Assembly (NCBI GenBank): GCA_002682825.1
Contig: NOKP01000006.1
Coordinates: 248,001 to 312,000, forward strand
Direction: 5' to 3'
Origin: Neonectria sp. B-13
Lineage: Eukaryota; Ascomycota; Sordariomycetes; Hypocreales; Nectriaceae
Length of the DNA: 64,000 nucleotides
The position numbers and the translations under genes are program-made. Shown here piece by piece: positions 42,666 through 54,402 of the stretch. The notes beneath the pieces are model-generated. The model did no database searches and was not told where the DNA came from. It saw nothing but the letters and a program-made list of their open reading frames with translations. How positions within the stretch are numbered: the first letter of the stretch is position 1; the number at the start of each line of letters is the position of its first letter.

Positions 42666-44751
42666 TCAAGCCTCGGCCTTCTCAAAGTGCGATGCATGCG
42701 CTTTGAGTGTCTCTTCACTAATAGATTCTCTCCTTCTCGGAGCTCTCACGGCACTTGCCAAGTCTGGGTATAGAATTGTAGTCTTGTCATCGTCATCGTC
42801 AGACTCTTCTCCAGTATCAACGATGCGCCATTCTGCCCTTTCGAAACGCTCGCGGACATACGAAGACATTCCTACAAATCGAATCTGGACTTCTGCCCCT
42901 CCGTATCTCCTGATACTAGCAGCAAGGCTCTTCAAGTGAGTCACGGCGGTACTGTCGATGTGATTAACTCGGCCAAAGTCCAAAATAACGAGGCCAATGG
43001 CTGGCAGTATTGAAGCATCGTTAATGCCTGCTTTCTTGCGCAAACGGGCAACTCGCTTCTCGCCAACGACAGACCAGTTGCGCTCGGTTTCAGGACCATG
43101 ACTGCCATTGTAGACCGGCGAGTGGAACGTTTGGATGTCATGTAGTGCTTTGGAGGTATTGTCGAAGGCGTTGGGAAAGAAGAGCGACTCGTTGAATCGG
43201 AAGATCCGTGTGTCGGCGGGAATATTACGGGGAACGGAACGCGACTCGTTCAGAGCCATGGCAAGCTCAGATGTCGATTCGACACCACCAGTAGATGACA
43301 TCCGAGTAAAGACCTGACGGAGCAGCACGTACATAATGTTGAAGCCAACGGCGCAGCCAATGCCGACCTCACTGGAGACGAACAGAGTAATCCAGAGTGC
43401 AAGCATGGAGGAGATGAAGTCGGCCAACGAGGTCTTCCAGTACCGGTAAAAGGTCGACGGGGGAGAGATCAGGCCCCAGACCGCCGTGATGATGATGGCT
43501 GCAAGCGTGGCCTTGGGAATCCAGTACAGTGTCCCAACGAGCTCGTACACGCAGATGAGAACGACGGCCATGGTGACGATGCCAGATATCGGAGACTTGA
43601 CATTGCAAGCGGAGTTGACGGCAGTCCGAGACATGGCACCACCAACGCCCATGGAGTGGAAGAAGCTGTTGAAGAAGTTTGTGACGCCAAAGTAACAAAG
43701 TTCTTGACTCTGATCCGTGGTGTAGTCGTTTTTAACAGCAAACGCGCGACAAATGGCCGTGTGCTCCACCGCTGCGCCGATGAAGACAGCAATACTGCGA
43801 CCGGCGACTTCGGGAATAAGATCGGTCTTGGGCATACTTGGTGCTTCTTGGCCGTTGGCCTTAACTTCGACAACCTCGAAAAGGTATTCGTCTCTGTCTT
43901 TGTTGACGGCGTAACTGACTCCAGTGAAGAGGACGAGAGTCAAGAAGGCGCGAGTGATTGACAAGAGCCAGATGACTTTGTTGTCCTTTCCCCATCTCTT
44001 GCCCGACTTGTCTAGTATAGTCAAGAAAAGAATTCCCGTAAAGCCGATGAGACACGCCCAGCCGTTGGCGTTGGGAAGTTCGTTGAAAATGTCGTGGATT
44101 TGTGTCGCCGCGCCGTCGCCAACGTTGCTTTCGCCCAAGAGACCATCCATTTGGTTCAAGATGATGGTGATGGCAATGGCCGTGATGAAGCCGCTAAGCA
44201 CAGGAAGAGAGATAAACTCAAGCAAAAAGCCGAGCTTGAGGAATCCCAGCGCCATGCCGTACACTCCCATCATGAAGGCTGTTGCCGAGGCAATTTCCGA
44301 TGGGGTCCATCGATCTTGGAGTGCATGTACGTTTTCAGATGTAAGGAGTCCGATGAGTGAGGTCGGTCCGGTCGATACATCTGATCCCACAAGTTAGCAA
44401 GGTAGACCAAATGGCTTAGAGACGCATACCCTTTGTAGTTCCCATGAAGGCATAGATGGCCGCAGGCAACCAACTGGACATTAGCCCATACTCAACGGGA
44501 ATCTCCGCAATCTTTGCATAGGAGAGACCCTGAGGAATAAGCATGAGACCAATCGTCAAACCGGCAATGACATCGTTGAGAATCCATCTTGGGTTGTATT
44601 TCGGAAGCCATCCGATGATGGGAAACTTGTCGACGACATATTGTGCCGAAGCAGACGGGAGGGATCGGGCACCAGATGCTCCCAGCCGGATGGCCTTGTT
44701 CCAGGTCACGTCGTTTCTAAGGTCTGATTTGACATTTTCGACAACCTTCAT
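42666..44751 (-). CDS. SulP-family sulfate permease with C-terminal STAS domain
   Basis: Two exons (44751-44430 and 44380-42666) over a 49-base intron give 678 residues. The join rebuilds 'GTTKDVSTGPTSLIGLL', the conserved SulP stretch (usually GTSKDxSxGPTA). The N-terminus has PIIGWLPKYNPRWILNDVIAGLTIGLMLIPQG-type sequence for the first membrane segment, followed by about a dozen hydrophobic segments, 'HSMGVGGAMSRTAVN' in the middle, and after about residue 520 a STAS domain ('ILPAIGLVILDFGRVNHIDSTAVTHLKSL'). Fungal members of this size import sulfate; some SulP proteins carry other anions. The STAS domain is complete. A TATA-like element (ATATAAAG on the minus strand, near 44835-44842) lies about 90 bases upstream of the start. 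Confidence 0.9.
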
Positions 44752-45740
44752 GATGATGATAGTTGATAGTGGAGAAGATGGTGTTGAAGAGTGGTGAGGT
44801 AGAGTGGTTGGACTGAGTAGCTACGCCAAGGAGACTTTATATGGAAACTACCTCAAGTACGCACAAAGATAGTCGATTCGGGGGTGATTGGTGTAGCATG
44901 AAGCATGACCACACCGTGCCCAAGCACCATCCATTTACGAACTGTTTGGACCCTGGACTCCTGCACATGCCGTCGTCATCGCACTTATATCGACTGAAAC
45001 TCGGGCTTCGGGATCTAAACCCCTCTCATTGAGGAGAAGAAAGGAGCCTTGAGCAGGAGCTCAACTTGCTGGAGGGTGTGTAAAGCCTGCAATTATGCCC
45101 AATGATGGAGAGGGTAGCGGCGGTGGTGTAGGGCGAGTGGTGATACGAAGGAGTTCACCTAGTCCGAGTATAAGTTCGATAGATCAGCGCCAGAAGAGGG
45201 TGCCATGGCAAGGTTTCTTCAGTAATACTGTTCTCTCTTTGGTGGAGAGAATAATAGTTATCAAAGCTCAATACCCGAGATCTTCAAGAGTGGTTGCATT
45301 GGGGTCAGCGTCTGCATTGTGATCACATGCACCTTGCATGCGGGGTTCGACACGGGTGAGGCTGCGTTTGAGGTACAAGCCGGCCCTGAATGGCCTTGGA
45401 CGGATTTAGCATCATTTTCATTAATCTTTTATGAATGTCACGAGTACAAGTCCAGCCGAGCTTGGATTAGGAAGGTAAGTAAGAATTGGTATTGTGGGCG
45501 TTCGGCTTGCCGGATATGGAGCCGAGAGGATGCATAGTACTTTCGCTCGCAGGAAACTAGGGGTTGCTCGTATCTCAGACAATAGATAACCTAGGCAGCA
45601 ATACGAGAGTGTCAACTGTATTCGTGATTTGTTGTGACGGATACAACGGATGTAAGGTACGGAGTGGAGTAATGTTGGTTTGACATGTAGGGCCACCAGC
45701 ATTTCATCCAAATTTCTATCTATTTCCTCATAGTATTGAC
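44752..45740. other. intergenic, nothing recognised
   Basis: Upstream region of the sulfate permease and 3' region of the DUF1275 gene. Short frames only. Confidence 0.4.
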
Positions 45741-46621
45741 TTAGGACGACTCCTCGACAGGCCAGAGAGCCCAGGAAAAGACAATCAAAAGCTTCAAGGC
45801 GGCTGCCACCCACAATGCTCCAGCCGCTCCCAAAGCACTTTTCGCGATGAACCCGCCGATAAGAGCACCAATGAGAAGCAATGCCGGCGCTGCCATTCTT
45901 TGGTTCCTCTCCACATTGATAAGAATGCTCTCGAACAGTTCGGCGTCTGAAAACAAGTCGCAGTAGATGCTCGTCAAGACAACACTCGTGAGAGCATTGT
46001 ACTTCAACGCGCGACTCGCCACAGCTTGGCCACAGCTCTGCAAGGCCACAAGACCAATAGGGACAATGACGTACCACGGGACATCGTCTGGTCCAGCTCC
46101 TTGGGGCCCCCATGTCAAGATGGACGCTGCCACCACGATGAAGACCATCTGGATCACAAAGGAAAGACAGAGAACCCATTTGCGCTTTGGCGAAGGAGAG
46201 AAAGCTCGGTGAAGGCGACTGAAGAAGAACGACCCGATGCAGAAAGCCAGAATGGAGATGCCCGACTTTTTCCAACGATTGGTGCCGGCGCTAAGACCCA
46301 GACCGAGATAGACGGTATTGCCTGTGCGTGTGAGTTTTGTTCAAGTGATTCAACGAAGCGCGCACCTGTTTGCATGGACACGAAGGCTCCCCAGGTGGAA
46401 ATAGAGGCACTGTCGAGTATTCCAGTGATGACATAGCAAGCCAGCAGGACTACATCCGCCCAGTCCCGGCGAACGTCAACTGCCATCTTTCTCCGCCACC
46501 AGGATCTTGCCGGCTTCCGGCCGAGCAGCGGTGTTTGCTGGTCATCGGTGATTGCGTCATCGCCTCCAGGGGCCGAGTTGTTGACTGTTCCATAGGAGTT
46601 GGACGTGGGCAAGGTAGCCAT
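45741..46621 (-). CDS. DUF1275 (YoaK-like) membrane protein
   Basis: Two exons (46621-46366 and 46321-45741, intron 44 bases) give 278 residues. The join produces the family hallmark 'WGAFVSMQTGNTVYLGLGL': first membrane segment, then MQTGNxV. Six or seven hydrophobic segments follow, with LKYNALTSVVLTSIYCDLFSD (the family's NALTT-x-LTG/S pattern) and 'GALIGGFIAKSALGAAGALWVAAALKLL' near the end. The N-terminal 60 residues are polar and basic and should be cytosolic. DUF1275 proteins are common in fungi, often near biosynthetic genes; their transport substrate is not known. There is no clear functional tie to its neighbours. Confidence 0.85.
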
Positions 46622-47142
46622 TGCGAAGATATGACAGGTTCAATGGAGTGCAGAGGAAAGTCGTACGTTTCTACTCAGGAACCTTTACTCGGGGAATCTC
46701 CTCTCTGCCCTTATACATTGTTTCTCTTGTTTCATCGCCGCCGGGGCTCATGGCGGAGGTACTTTCGACAAGCTCCATGGTTGCATCACCCCTCACTTTG
46801 CCACAGACTAGTCTCAACCACGACGTAGGATGCGTCTGCAGGATTCATGCAGGCTAGACGAAGCCTACCGGAATGCCGTACCGAGACAACCGCCCGGCGC
46901 TATTGACCACCCCGCACGTTACAGACGGCATTCGTGATGCCCTGCAACCCTCGACGGCGATGTTGCTGCATGGAGAATGTTCGGTCATGGTTCGGTGTCA
47001 GCTTTCCGGCCAAGTCCATGACGCTTTGGGAAGTCCTTCCTGGGACTCTATATCTTGTGATCTGTAGCTCCAGCAGTCTCCCTCCATCATCTAGCTTGCA
47101 ATCAGGCACTCACAAATCATTTTTCTCAGGTATCCAATCAAG
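46622..47142. other. divergent promoter region of DUF1275 and oxalate decarboxylase genes
   Basis: Holds the upstream sequences of two divergent genes. No clear regulatory array is seen. Confidence 0.4.
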
Positions 47143-48699
47143 ATGTACAGCCGACTCCTTCTTGGTGTGGCTCTTGTCTCAAACCTCTGCAATGCAGTCC
47201 CCATCCAAGACAGCCCTCGTCAGCGTCTTCTAGACGGACTTGGTCTGCCTTCGAGCTACCGCAGTGTATCCGGAGGTGGACGGCTCCCTTTCACACCTGG
47301 TCATAAGGACCCATACGCGCCTGATAATAAGGACCCGTACGACAACGCTGTGGATGCCGTTGGGGATGACCTTGACCCGCTCCCATGGCGAAACGGCCTG
47401 GGTGCTTCTGTTCTGGGCCCCTGGAACAAGGAACGCTCCCGACAGAGCCCTGATCTCGTGCGGCCACCAAGCACCGATCATGGAAACATGGCCAACATGC
47501 GCTGGAGCTTTGCCGATTCCCACATCCGCATTGAGGTGAGTTGATGCATCTTTTTGGATACAATTGACTGACAAAATCAGGAAGGAGGATGGACTCGCCA
47601 AACCACTGTCAGGGAGCTGCCGACAAGTGTGGAGCTGGCTGCCGTCAACATGCGCCTCGGTGAAGGCGTCATCCGCGAGCTTCACTGGCACAAGGAAGCC
47701 GAGTGGGCCTACGTGCTCGACGGCGAGGTTCGCGTCACGGCACTTGACTACGAGGGCGGCAACTTTATCGATGACCTGAAGAAGGGAGATCTTTGGGTGA
47801 GTTGAAAGTTGGCAATCGTGGGTCTCGACTAACAGAATAGTATTTCCCCAGCGGCGTGCCTCACTCCCTGCAGGGCTTGAGCGCCAATGGCACCGAGTTC
47901 CTGCTCATCTTTGACGACGGCGGCTTTTCGGAAGAGTCGACATTCATCCTGACCGACTGGCTTGGTAAGGAGTCTCACTCAAGCATCTTCATCGCTAACC
48001 AAAGCAGCGCACACGCCCAAGTCTGTCATTGCGAAGAATTTCAACCTGGCCCCAGAGGTCTTTGCCCACATTCCCGAGGGGGAAAAGTACATCTTCAAGG
48101 GAAGCATTCCAGGCTCCATCAGCGATGAAGAACCCCAGGGAAAAAATGTCAAGAAGTCCAAGTACAACTTCACCCACAAGATGCTGGACCAAGAGCCCAT
48201 CAACAGCACCAACGGCGGCGGCCACGTCAGGATCACAGACTCGCGCAACTTTCCCATTTCAAAGACGGTCGCCGCAGCTCACGCAGTTATCGAGCCGGGT
48301 GCGATCCGTGAGATGCACTGGCACCCGACTGCGGATGAGTGGTCCTTCTTCATCAAGGGTCGCGCCAGAGTGACCATCTTTGCGTCTGAAGGAACTGCCA
48401 GGACGTTTGATTACCTCCCGGGAGACGTCGGCATTGTGCCCCGCAACATGGGCCACTTTGTCGAGAACATCGGTGACGAGCCTGTTGAGATGCTGGAGGT
48501 CTTCCGCGCCGACGAGTTCCGCGATATCTCCTTGTTCAAGTGGATGGGTGAAACTCCGCAGAAGCAGGTCATCGACACATTGTTCGCCGACGACCCCAAG
48601 AACGGCAAGCTGTTCCTTGACAAGATCAAGGACGCCGACAACAACGTGGTTACCAAACCTGACTTTGTCCGATCCACGGATGACACAGAGGAGCTGTAG
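47143..48699 (+). CDS. secreted oxalate decarboxylase (bicupin)
   Basis: Four exons (47143-47535, 47581-47796, 47841-47964, 48008-48699; introns 43-45 bases) encode 474 residues. A signal peptide ([18 protein letters not shown]) and a pro-region precede two cupin domains. Each cupin has the manganese-binding set: [18 protein letters not shown] in the first (about 188-200) and [20 protein letters not shown] in the second (about 365-380), each with a later His. The flexible lid carries SEEST where the bacterial decarboxylase has SENST; the essential acid Glu is kept, which favours decarboxylase (formate and CO2) over oxidase activity. Two residues after the first cupin also fit 'LTDWLAHTPKSV'. 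The enzyme removes oxalate outside the cell and raises pH. It lies 4 kb from a putative tricarboxylate cluster, but a link is only suggestive. Confidence 0.92.
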
Positions 48700-50966
48700 T
48701 GGGATGCTATTGGATACGGACAAGGTTGTGAGATTGTATTCATTGTCAGATCTTTAGTTTCAAAGAAATATCGTGCAACTCTGTATTCAGTGTAAACTGC
48801 CTGTGATACGTCCATTGCAGCCTCCAAATCCGGTACTTGAGTAATATGCCAAGTCCTGATCCCTGTCCAAGGCACGACTTTGCCGATCCTTGTTCTTGGC
48901 CCCGATCTCGATTGCTTCTCCTCCACCACGACTCCGCTTCCCCGCACTCCAAACTCCCCGGTGAAGTATGATCAACTAGCATGCTTGCGGCTCACGGACG
49001 GCGCATTCCCGGTCGTTTACGTCTCACGCGCAGGTGATTGCAGGGGCTGAAGCGCCAAGTTGCCGTCCTGTCCATGGAACTACCCTTGGCACGGTGTTCG
49101 TTTCCTACCACACCTGATGGCAACCACTACGAGGGATCCAGAAATGAATGCCGTGCGGGCGCCTACCTGTCTACATTGATTCGGGCATTCGGTAAGTCTT
49201 TTGGCATTCCGAAGCCCGGGGACACCGAAGGGGGGGTCGTCCGGGTAACACGGCATTCAGCTGTCTTGTCGCGTTTGAGAGACGAATGTCACTTCACAGA
49301 CGGTGTCGCATACCAGCTTTATAGACGCAGTTATGAATTGGCCATCCCAGCCACTCCAAGCTTGTCAGCCTGAAAGACCTTGCTTTTGTTCAAAACAGTA
49401 GATGTTTATATACTTTTAATTATAAGATAGGAGTATGTACATTTACTTTAAATTATAAACTGTATAATTGAAGTATATATATGAATATTAAGATCTTAAA
49501 AATACTAAATAATTATTACTTATTTTCTTTTATACTAATTATAAGTTTATATGAATAAGAAAGTCCTTAAGTGGGATTAAGCATAGTACTGTTAGTGAAC
49601 ACTGACTTTAAGCTACCTTCCTACAGTGCATATTACTTAGGATCTTGCTTCACTGTGGACAATGAGGCAACTTTGGATTCTGCGTTAGTCTTGGGTTCTA
49701 AGCCGGGCTTGGAATCCACCTGCTTGAACCTAGGCCCAGCAATCGACTCTCGCTGCTCTGTTCAGGTCGTCCTTCGTCGCCCCTGGAACAGCCGTCTTGT
49801 TCCCTGGCCCAGCTACTTCGGGCCTCTTCGCTTTCTTACATTGCTCCTGCAGCTACATTGTGTAGACTCGAGACTGGCTTCCCCCGAAGTGGCTGTCTTT
49901 GGGACACTGTTTCCTGTTCACATCATACGACCTCCGTTAAATTGTGCGGTCCGAAATAACATCTCAATTATTTGGCCTCGCTGTTTCTCATTCAATTTCA
50001 TCGGGAGTGATGAGAGGCGAGCAAAGGGAACAATATGAGCAATTGATGTATCTCAGAAGTTATCGTGATGGACTAATCAACCTAATTAAGAACTGCTGAA
50101 ACTCCAACCTTCAGTCTCACGTCGTGTGCCGTGGGGAAATTCCTGACCCGAATGATCGGAGGTAATTCCCCCAAAAAGAATTTCATAGACACAATGCCAT
50201 CCACCGCTTGTCAATCGGAAGAAGAATCGTATCTGGGTAACAGCCGCCTTCTCGATACAAAACTTGGCCAGCTCGTTTATCCGGTGTTTGGTGTTGGGAG
50301 GTTGTGGAATGTCTGCAATTCGAGGGAGATTGTTGAAAAAGGCGAGAATTGGCTGCAAGGAGTCTGAAGACGGGCGATTGGTTGTTAGACGTAAGTTGAG
50401 GTGTGTCGCTGCCAGGACGGTCGTCGGTTCGTTGCCGGAAAGCTTGTTGTCTGGACCTTTGATGTTCGTGCGGGATCGCCGTGGTTGGGAAAACGTTCGC
50501 GTCTACTCGCACGGGTATTGCCTGGCCAAGAGTAGTTTCTGCATTGATAATGCCGGCTCTTAGTTCGAACGCAAAATGGGGAGCGATTGTTTTGTGCTTT
50601 ATCGGGTTCGAATCGTGTGCGCGCGGTGAGAGGGAGAGGTTGTGAGAGACCGAGAGAGACTGTGAGTATAAGCGTGGAAAATGGGAGGGCGACAGCATGT
50701 TCGCGTAGAAGTGTGCCAAAATGTGAGTGCATGGGTGTTCTGAAGGGAAAGCTGTTCAAAGAGCAGTAAAAGAGTTTTCTGGGCAGTCAGAGTGCGAGAC
50801 AGCTGTCAAGATGAAAACATGGTTCCTGTGGAAACATTGCAAGTGCGAGGCAGCTGGCCTTTGACAATCGCCCTGCCCTCACATTCAGCACCACCGACAT
50901 GACCAAACATCCCACAACCTTCCGTCACGTCTCACACCTCATATCCTTCTCCTTCTAGTCGACACA
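48700..50966. other. gene-poor region with an AT-rich core
   Basis: No supported gene. 49401-49580 is extremely AT-rich, composed of TATA/TTAATTAT-like words, unlike the surrounding GC-balanced sequence. The frame at 49571-50038 has no ATG start and no domain. 50610-50660 is purine-rich (GAGAG runs). The AT-rich block may be a mutated (RIP-affected) repeat. Confidence 0.45.
49401..49580. repeat. AT-rich block, possibly RIP-degraded repeat
   Basis: About 180 bases in which A and T dominate and TpA steps are abundant, with sharp borders to normal sequence. Repeat-induced point mutation in ascomycetes leaves such islands. No element ends or coding remains are visible, so the origin is open. Confidence 0.35.
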
Positions 50967-51986
50967 ATGGACCCCGAAAAGGACCTCCGGGATTACATGT
51001 TGAAGCTGGGCCTCGCAAAATGGCTGCCAGAGCCGACCGCGGCAGCAGACGTCGGCTACAACACAAGAGGATTCGACTGCCTTGTGGCCGTCATTCGACG
51101 AATTTACGACATGGTCGCCGACGACTTCATCGACAACAAGGCCTTTCTCGAGGCTGAAGCGAAAAATCCGATTCTGCGCTTCGCCTGGCATGTGCTTGAT
51201 TGGCCTGGCCAAGCCATCGGCCATCGCGTTGCCAACAAGAAGGAAGTCATGACGAAGCTGTTTGGAAACAACCCTGGAGCGTCTGTCAACTTCCACGACC
51301 TCTGCTTGTCTGATTTGATGAACGAGACGTTCTGGTGTCTCCCGCCCTTCCACCTCTTCCGTCCCCGCTTGGAGAACTTCGAAGGGTCTTCTCCCCCGTG
51401 GAAGTGGATCGACTGGGATCCGCGTCAGATCACCGAAATGAACCTCATCAAGATGGAATGTGCTCAGCACCCCGACTCGACGCTGCAGGATTTTATCGAC
51501 GGGACATTTGGGTACCGCACCTGGCGCGGCCGTGAGCTCCTCTTGGCGTCCAATTGCCCGCCAGTTGTCCGTGTGCTGTACACGCCCAGCCAGGACAGAT
51601 TGGACGGTTTCGAGGCACTCCGGTCTTTCGAAATGCCATATTACCGCTTCGAAAACGGCTGGCAGATCAACGGGCAGAGCCGCATCCGGTACGGCCTGAT
51701 CGCCGTCGTTCACATGGCGCATCCAGACATCGTTACTGTTCAGGACAGTGCGCGTCTCTACGGTCTGGATGGGGCCCAGATCACCTCGCGCACTACAAAT
51801 CCAGCATTCACAGAACCTTGGTGGTCGCTAGATCAATTTACCGACAATTCGTACATGCTGTTTTTTGGTCAGGCCGACGATGTCCAGTTAGAGCCTGGGT
51901 TTCCTGAGGTCTTCCCTGAGTGTTCGCCAATCGAGGGAAAGGAGTTGATTATGGATGTCCTCAAGTCATACAAGCGAGGCAACTGA
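50967..51986 (+). CDS. conserved-looking cytosolic protein of unknown function
   Basis: Intronless, 339 residues, with a clean ATG context (CACAATGG) and a polypyrimidine- and CA-rich leader (50890-50965) like an expressed fungal gene. No signal peptide or membrane segment. The composition is Trp- and Pro-rich ('WPGQAIGHRV', 'PPWKWIDWDPRQI', 'EPWWSLDQF'), acidic overall, with few Lys. A Trp/Asp-Pro central block and a C-terminal 'YMLFFGQADDVQLEPGF' strand suggest a compact globular fold. I do not recognise any catalytic motif or family. Fungal genomes hold many such proteins of similar length. Its neighbours are a gene-poor region and the transporter cluster to the right. Confidence 0.65.
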   Translation: MDPEKDLRDYMLKLGLAKWLPEPTAAADVGYNTRGFDCLVAVIRRIYDMVADDFIDNKAFLEAEAKNPILRFAWHVLDWPGQAIGHRVANKKEVMTKLFGNNPGASVNFHDLCLSDLMNETFWCLPPFHLFRPRLENFEGSSPPWKWIDWDPRQITEMNLIKMECAQHPDSTLQDFIDGTFGYRTWRGRELLLASNCPPVVRVLYTPSQDRLDGFEALRSFEMPYYRFENGWQINGQSRIRYGLIAVVHMAHPDIVTVQDSARLYGLDGAQITSRTTNPAFTEPWWSLDQFTDNSYMLFFGQADDVQLEPGFPEVFPECSPIEGKELIMDVLKSYKRGN

Positions 51987-52640
51987 ATGTGGGAGGTGTT
52001 GTTCATGTTGTCGCCAAGTGTAACCGATTGTAGCTACTTACTATAGACTATTAAGTATAGGAATAGTTATTTATAGTAATTTTAGCCTTAGTCAATATCA
52101 TCTGATAGATCAAGACAACACAGTAGATAACATACAGTAGTTAACACAGTAAGATACTATGCCCAGCACCATCAATCCCAATAACTTAAACATAGCAAGC
52201 TTTCCCAGTAACATGGTTTACATCAATGTTATACCTTGAGCCTGTTTTTATAACCCATCTAGGTCCCTCTCTCTGACCTTGATGTCCAATTCATAAAAAG
52301 CTTATCCTGAACCACAGCACATATAAATGACCGTCTCTCATCAAGCTGACAAGTCAGGCCAGCCTTCTTCCCTCTTTCTTAACACACCACAACACAGTAT
52401 AACACAACCGCGATGCATGCCGCAATCGTCCGCTGCGCCTTACAGCTAGATGGCAAGACACAGAGCCATGAGGCATACGAAACAGGATACCGTTACTCTC
52501 TAGATAGAGAGATAAAGGCTGCCAAGTACAAGCAGCAACTTCACCAGGCCAGACTTTACGGCCTTAGCGGCTTCAAGTCTAGCTGTGTAGCGATCAGCAC
52601 CATCCAAAAGGTGCATCTAGCTATATTCGGCTGCTGCTGT
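51987..52640. other. intergenic, AT-rich, with CAGTA-type repeats
   Basis: 52020-52170 is AT-rich and has a few irregular ACAGTAGATAACA-like copies. A plus-strand frame at 52413-52781 has an ATG and a promoter-like CA-rich leader but runs into the 3' end of the next gene on the other strand and has no domain; not called. Confidence 0.4.
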
Positions 52641-54402
52641 TCAATGCTTATATCTCCATCCCTTCTCAAAACCAGAGTTAGGAGTCCACCCTTCCGCTTC
52701 ATCCAGAGCTTTATTCAATCGCTTCGCCCTCCAATTGACCAAAAACGCCGAGACAATAGTCAGCGCGCAGCCCAAGAATAGCAGACCACCAGCCATGCGG
52801 TAGAACGGCTCCTGGCTGGTCGGGTAAAAGTACGGGCTAAACCAGTGGCTTATCTGGCTAATGCAGTTGGCAATAGCAATGAGCGCAGCCTTCTTGGCCC
52901 GTGGGGCGGGGACGACGGTCGTTTCCCATGATAGCTGCAGGTTGAGACCGCTATAAGTGCCAGAGACAAGAAGGATGATGCCGATGTAGCGCGCCGCAAC
53001 GTTGATGGTGCCGATGAGGATACCGCAGCCAGCGGCAGAGAAGATGATGGGGATTACGACGTGCCACGTTGATTCCTGGAAGTGGCCACATGACCACGCA
53101 ATGGTGCAGGCGACGATATAGGCGATGGCGTAGGGAGGGGCTTGGATGAGATATGTCGTCATCTTGTTGAAGCCGAATGTTTCCATAATCTAGCACTATC
53201 AGCCACGGTTGCATGGGCTGGCTTAGTTGGCGTTGACCCACCGAAGGCAAAAAGTCCTTGAAGCTCTGGGCAGTGATGAGTGCAAAATGCATAAGACAGA
53301 ACATCCAGGTAAAAGGATCCCTGACAGCCTCCTTGACACCATCCCATGTTCCACCAACGCCCTCGTCACGGCCGCCGTTGGAAACTAGAACACGGTATTG
53401 GGCCATCTCACGCTCCTCCTCGGTGAGGAAACTGGTGTCGTTGGGCCACGAGGGCAGAAAGACGTATGAGACGAGTGCAATGATTATTGACACCATGCCT
53501 TCAATGAGGAAGAACCATTGCCATGCGTGGAGACCAGCAATGCCGTCCATGTGCTCGAGGATACCGGCGGCGAGGAAGCCGGAGATGATGTTGGAGATGG
53601 TGTTTCCAGCGTGCCAGATGGCCATGCGAAAGGGGCTTTCTTCCTTGGTGTACCACGAGGATGTCACTGGTCTGTTAGTGTTCGCTTCTAGAGCAAGCGT
53701 AGTCGTCCGGGGGTGACCTACTGAGTGTGAGACCCGGGAAGAAGGGAGCTTCCGTCAGGCCAATGAAGAACCGAACCAGGCAAAAGCCCACGCCGCTAGA
53801 TAGGGTCAGGAACCAGGAACCAGCAGCAGGATTGGTGCTATCCTCGATAAGAGACTCACCTCGTCATGGCGGGCATGCAAATGGTGCCAGCACTCCACAT
53901 GAGCATGATGGTTGGGAGGAACCAGCGAGGGTTTGTTTTGGCCATGAGAAGGTTTCCAGGCAGCTGGCCGACGAGGTAGCCAACGTAGAAGGTGGAAATT
54001 CCGGCATTCCAAACCGTGTCGGACATGTTCAGGTCCTCCTGGAGGCCGGCGAGGCGGGCGTTGGAGACGTTGATGCGGTCAAGGTAGCTACACAAGGGTG
54101 GTGTCATTAGTTGAATCCAAATCTCCCACAACACAGAGAGGAACGCACTTCATGAGGAACATGAGGGTGACGCAAGGCATCATGTGCCAGTCGATCTTTC
54201 TCACGACACTCTTGTTGAGCTCAGCCAGGCGCTCCGGGCCAAGATGGCGCAAGAGTTCGAACCGGGCCTGGATATCCTGAGGCGAAATGACGGTGCCCCC
54301 GCCGTTGGGGACACGCTCGATGCATTGCACATCTTCGAGCTTCTCCTTGGGAACCGACGCCGGATCCGAGTCTGAGTGACGGTGCATGTCTGGGGCGGCC
54401 AT
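52641..54402 (-). CDS. MFS anion transporter, Dal5/ACS type
   Basis: Five exons (54402-54149, 54087-53860, 53795-53722, 53666-53242, 53189-52641; introns 52-64 bases) encode 509 residues. The joins restore 'NYLDRINVSNARLAGL' at the first membrane segment, 'GVGFCLVRFFIGLTEAPFFPGL' in segments 4-5 and SWYTKEESPFRMA in the cytosolic loop; these are marks of the anion:cation symporter family (allantoate permease Dal5, nicotinate permease Tna1, and carboxylate carriers). About twelve hydrophobic segments are present and the tail is polar. The substrates of this branch are organic anions. It is the first of four adjacent genes that include a mitochondrial tricarboxylate carrier, a Zn2Cys6 regulator and a PrpF-type isomerase, which suggests a carboxylate as cargo. 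The direction of transport is unknown. Confidence 0.88.

Noticed and set aside
45421..46275. 284-codon minus-strand frame overlapping DUF1275
   Set aside because: Alternative frame of the same strand; the DUF1275 frame carries the family hallmark after splicing, this one none.
49571..50038. 155-codon plus-strand frame
   Set aside because: Starts without ATG, no domain, next to an AT-rich decayed block.
50600..50612. GGTTCGAATC, like the B box of a tRNA gene
   Set aside because: No matching A box or acceptor stem at the right distance upstream.
52413..52781. 122-codon plus-strand frame with ATG
   Set aside because: Overlaps the 3' end of the transporter gene and has no domain; upstream CA-rich leader is suggestive but not enough.
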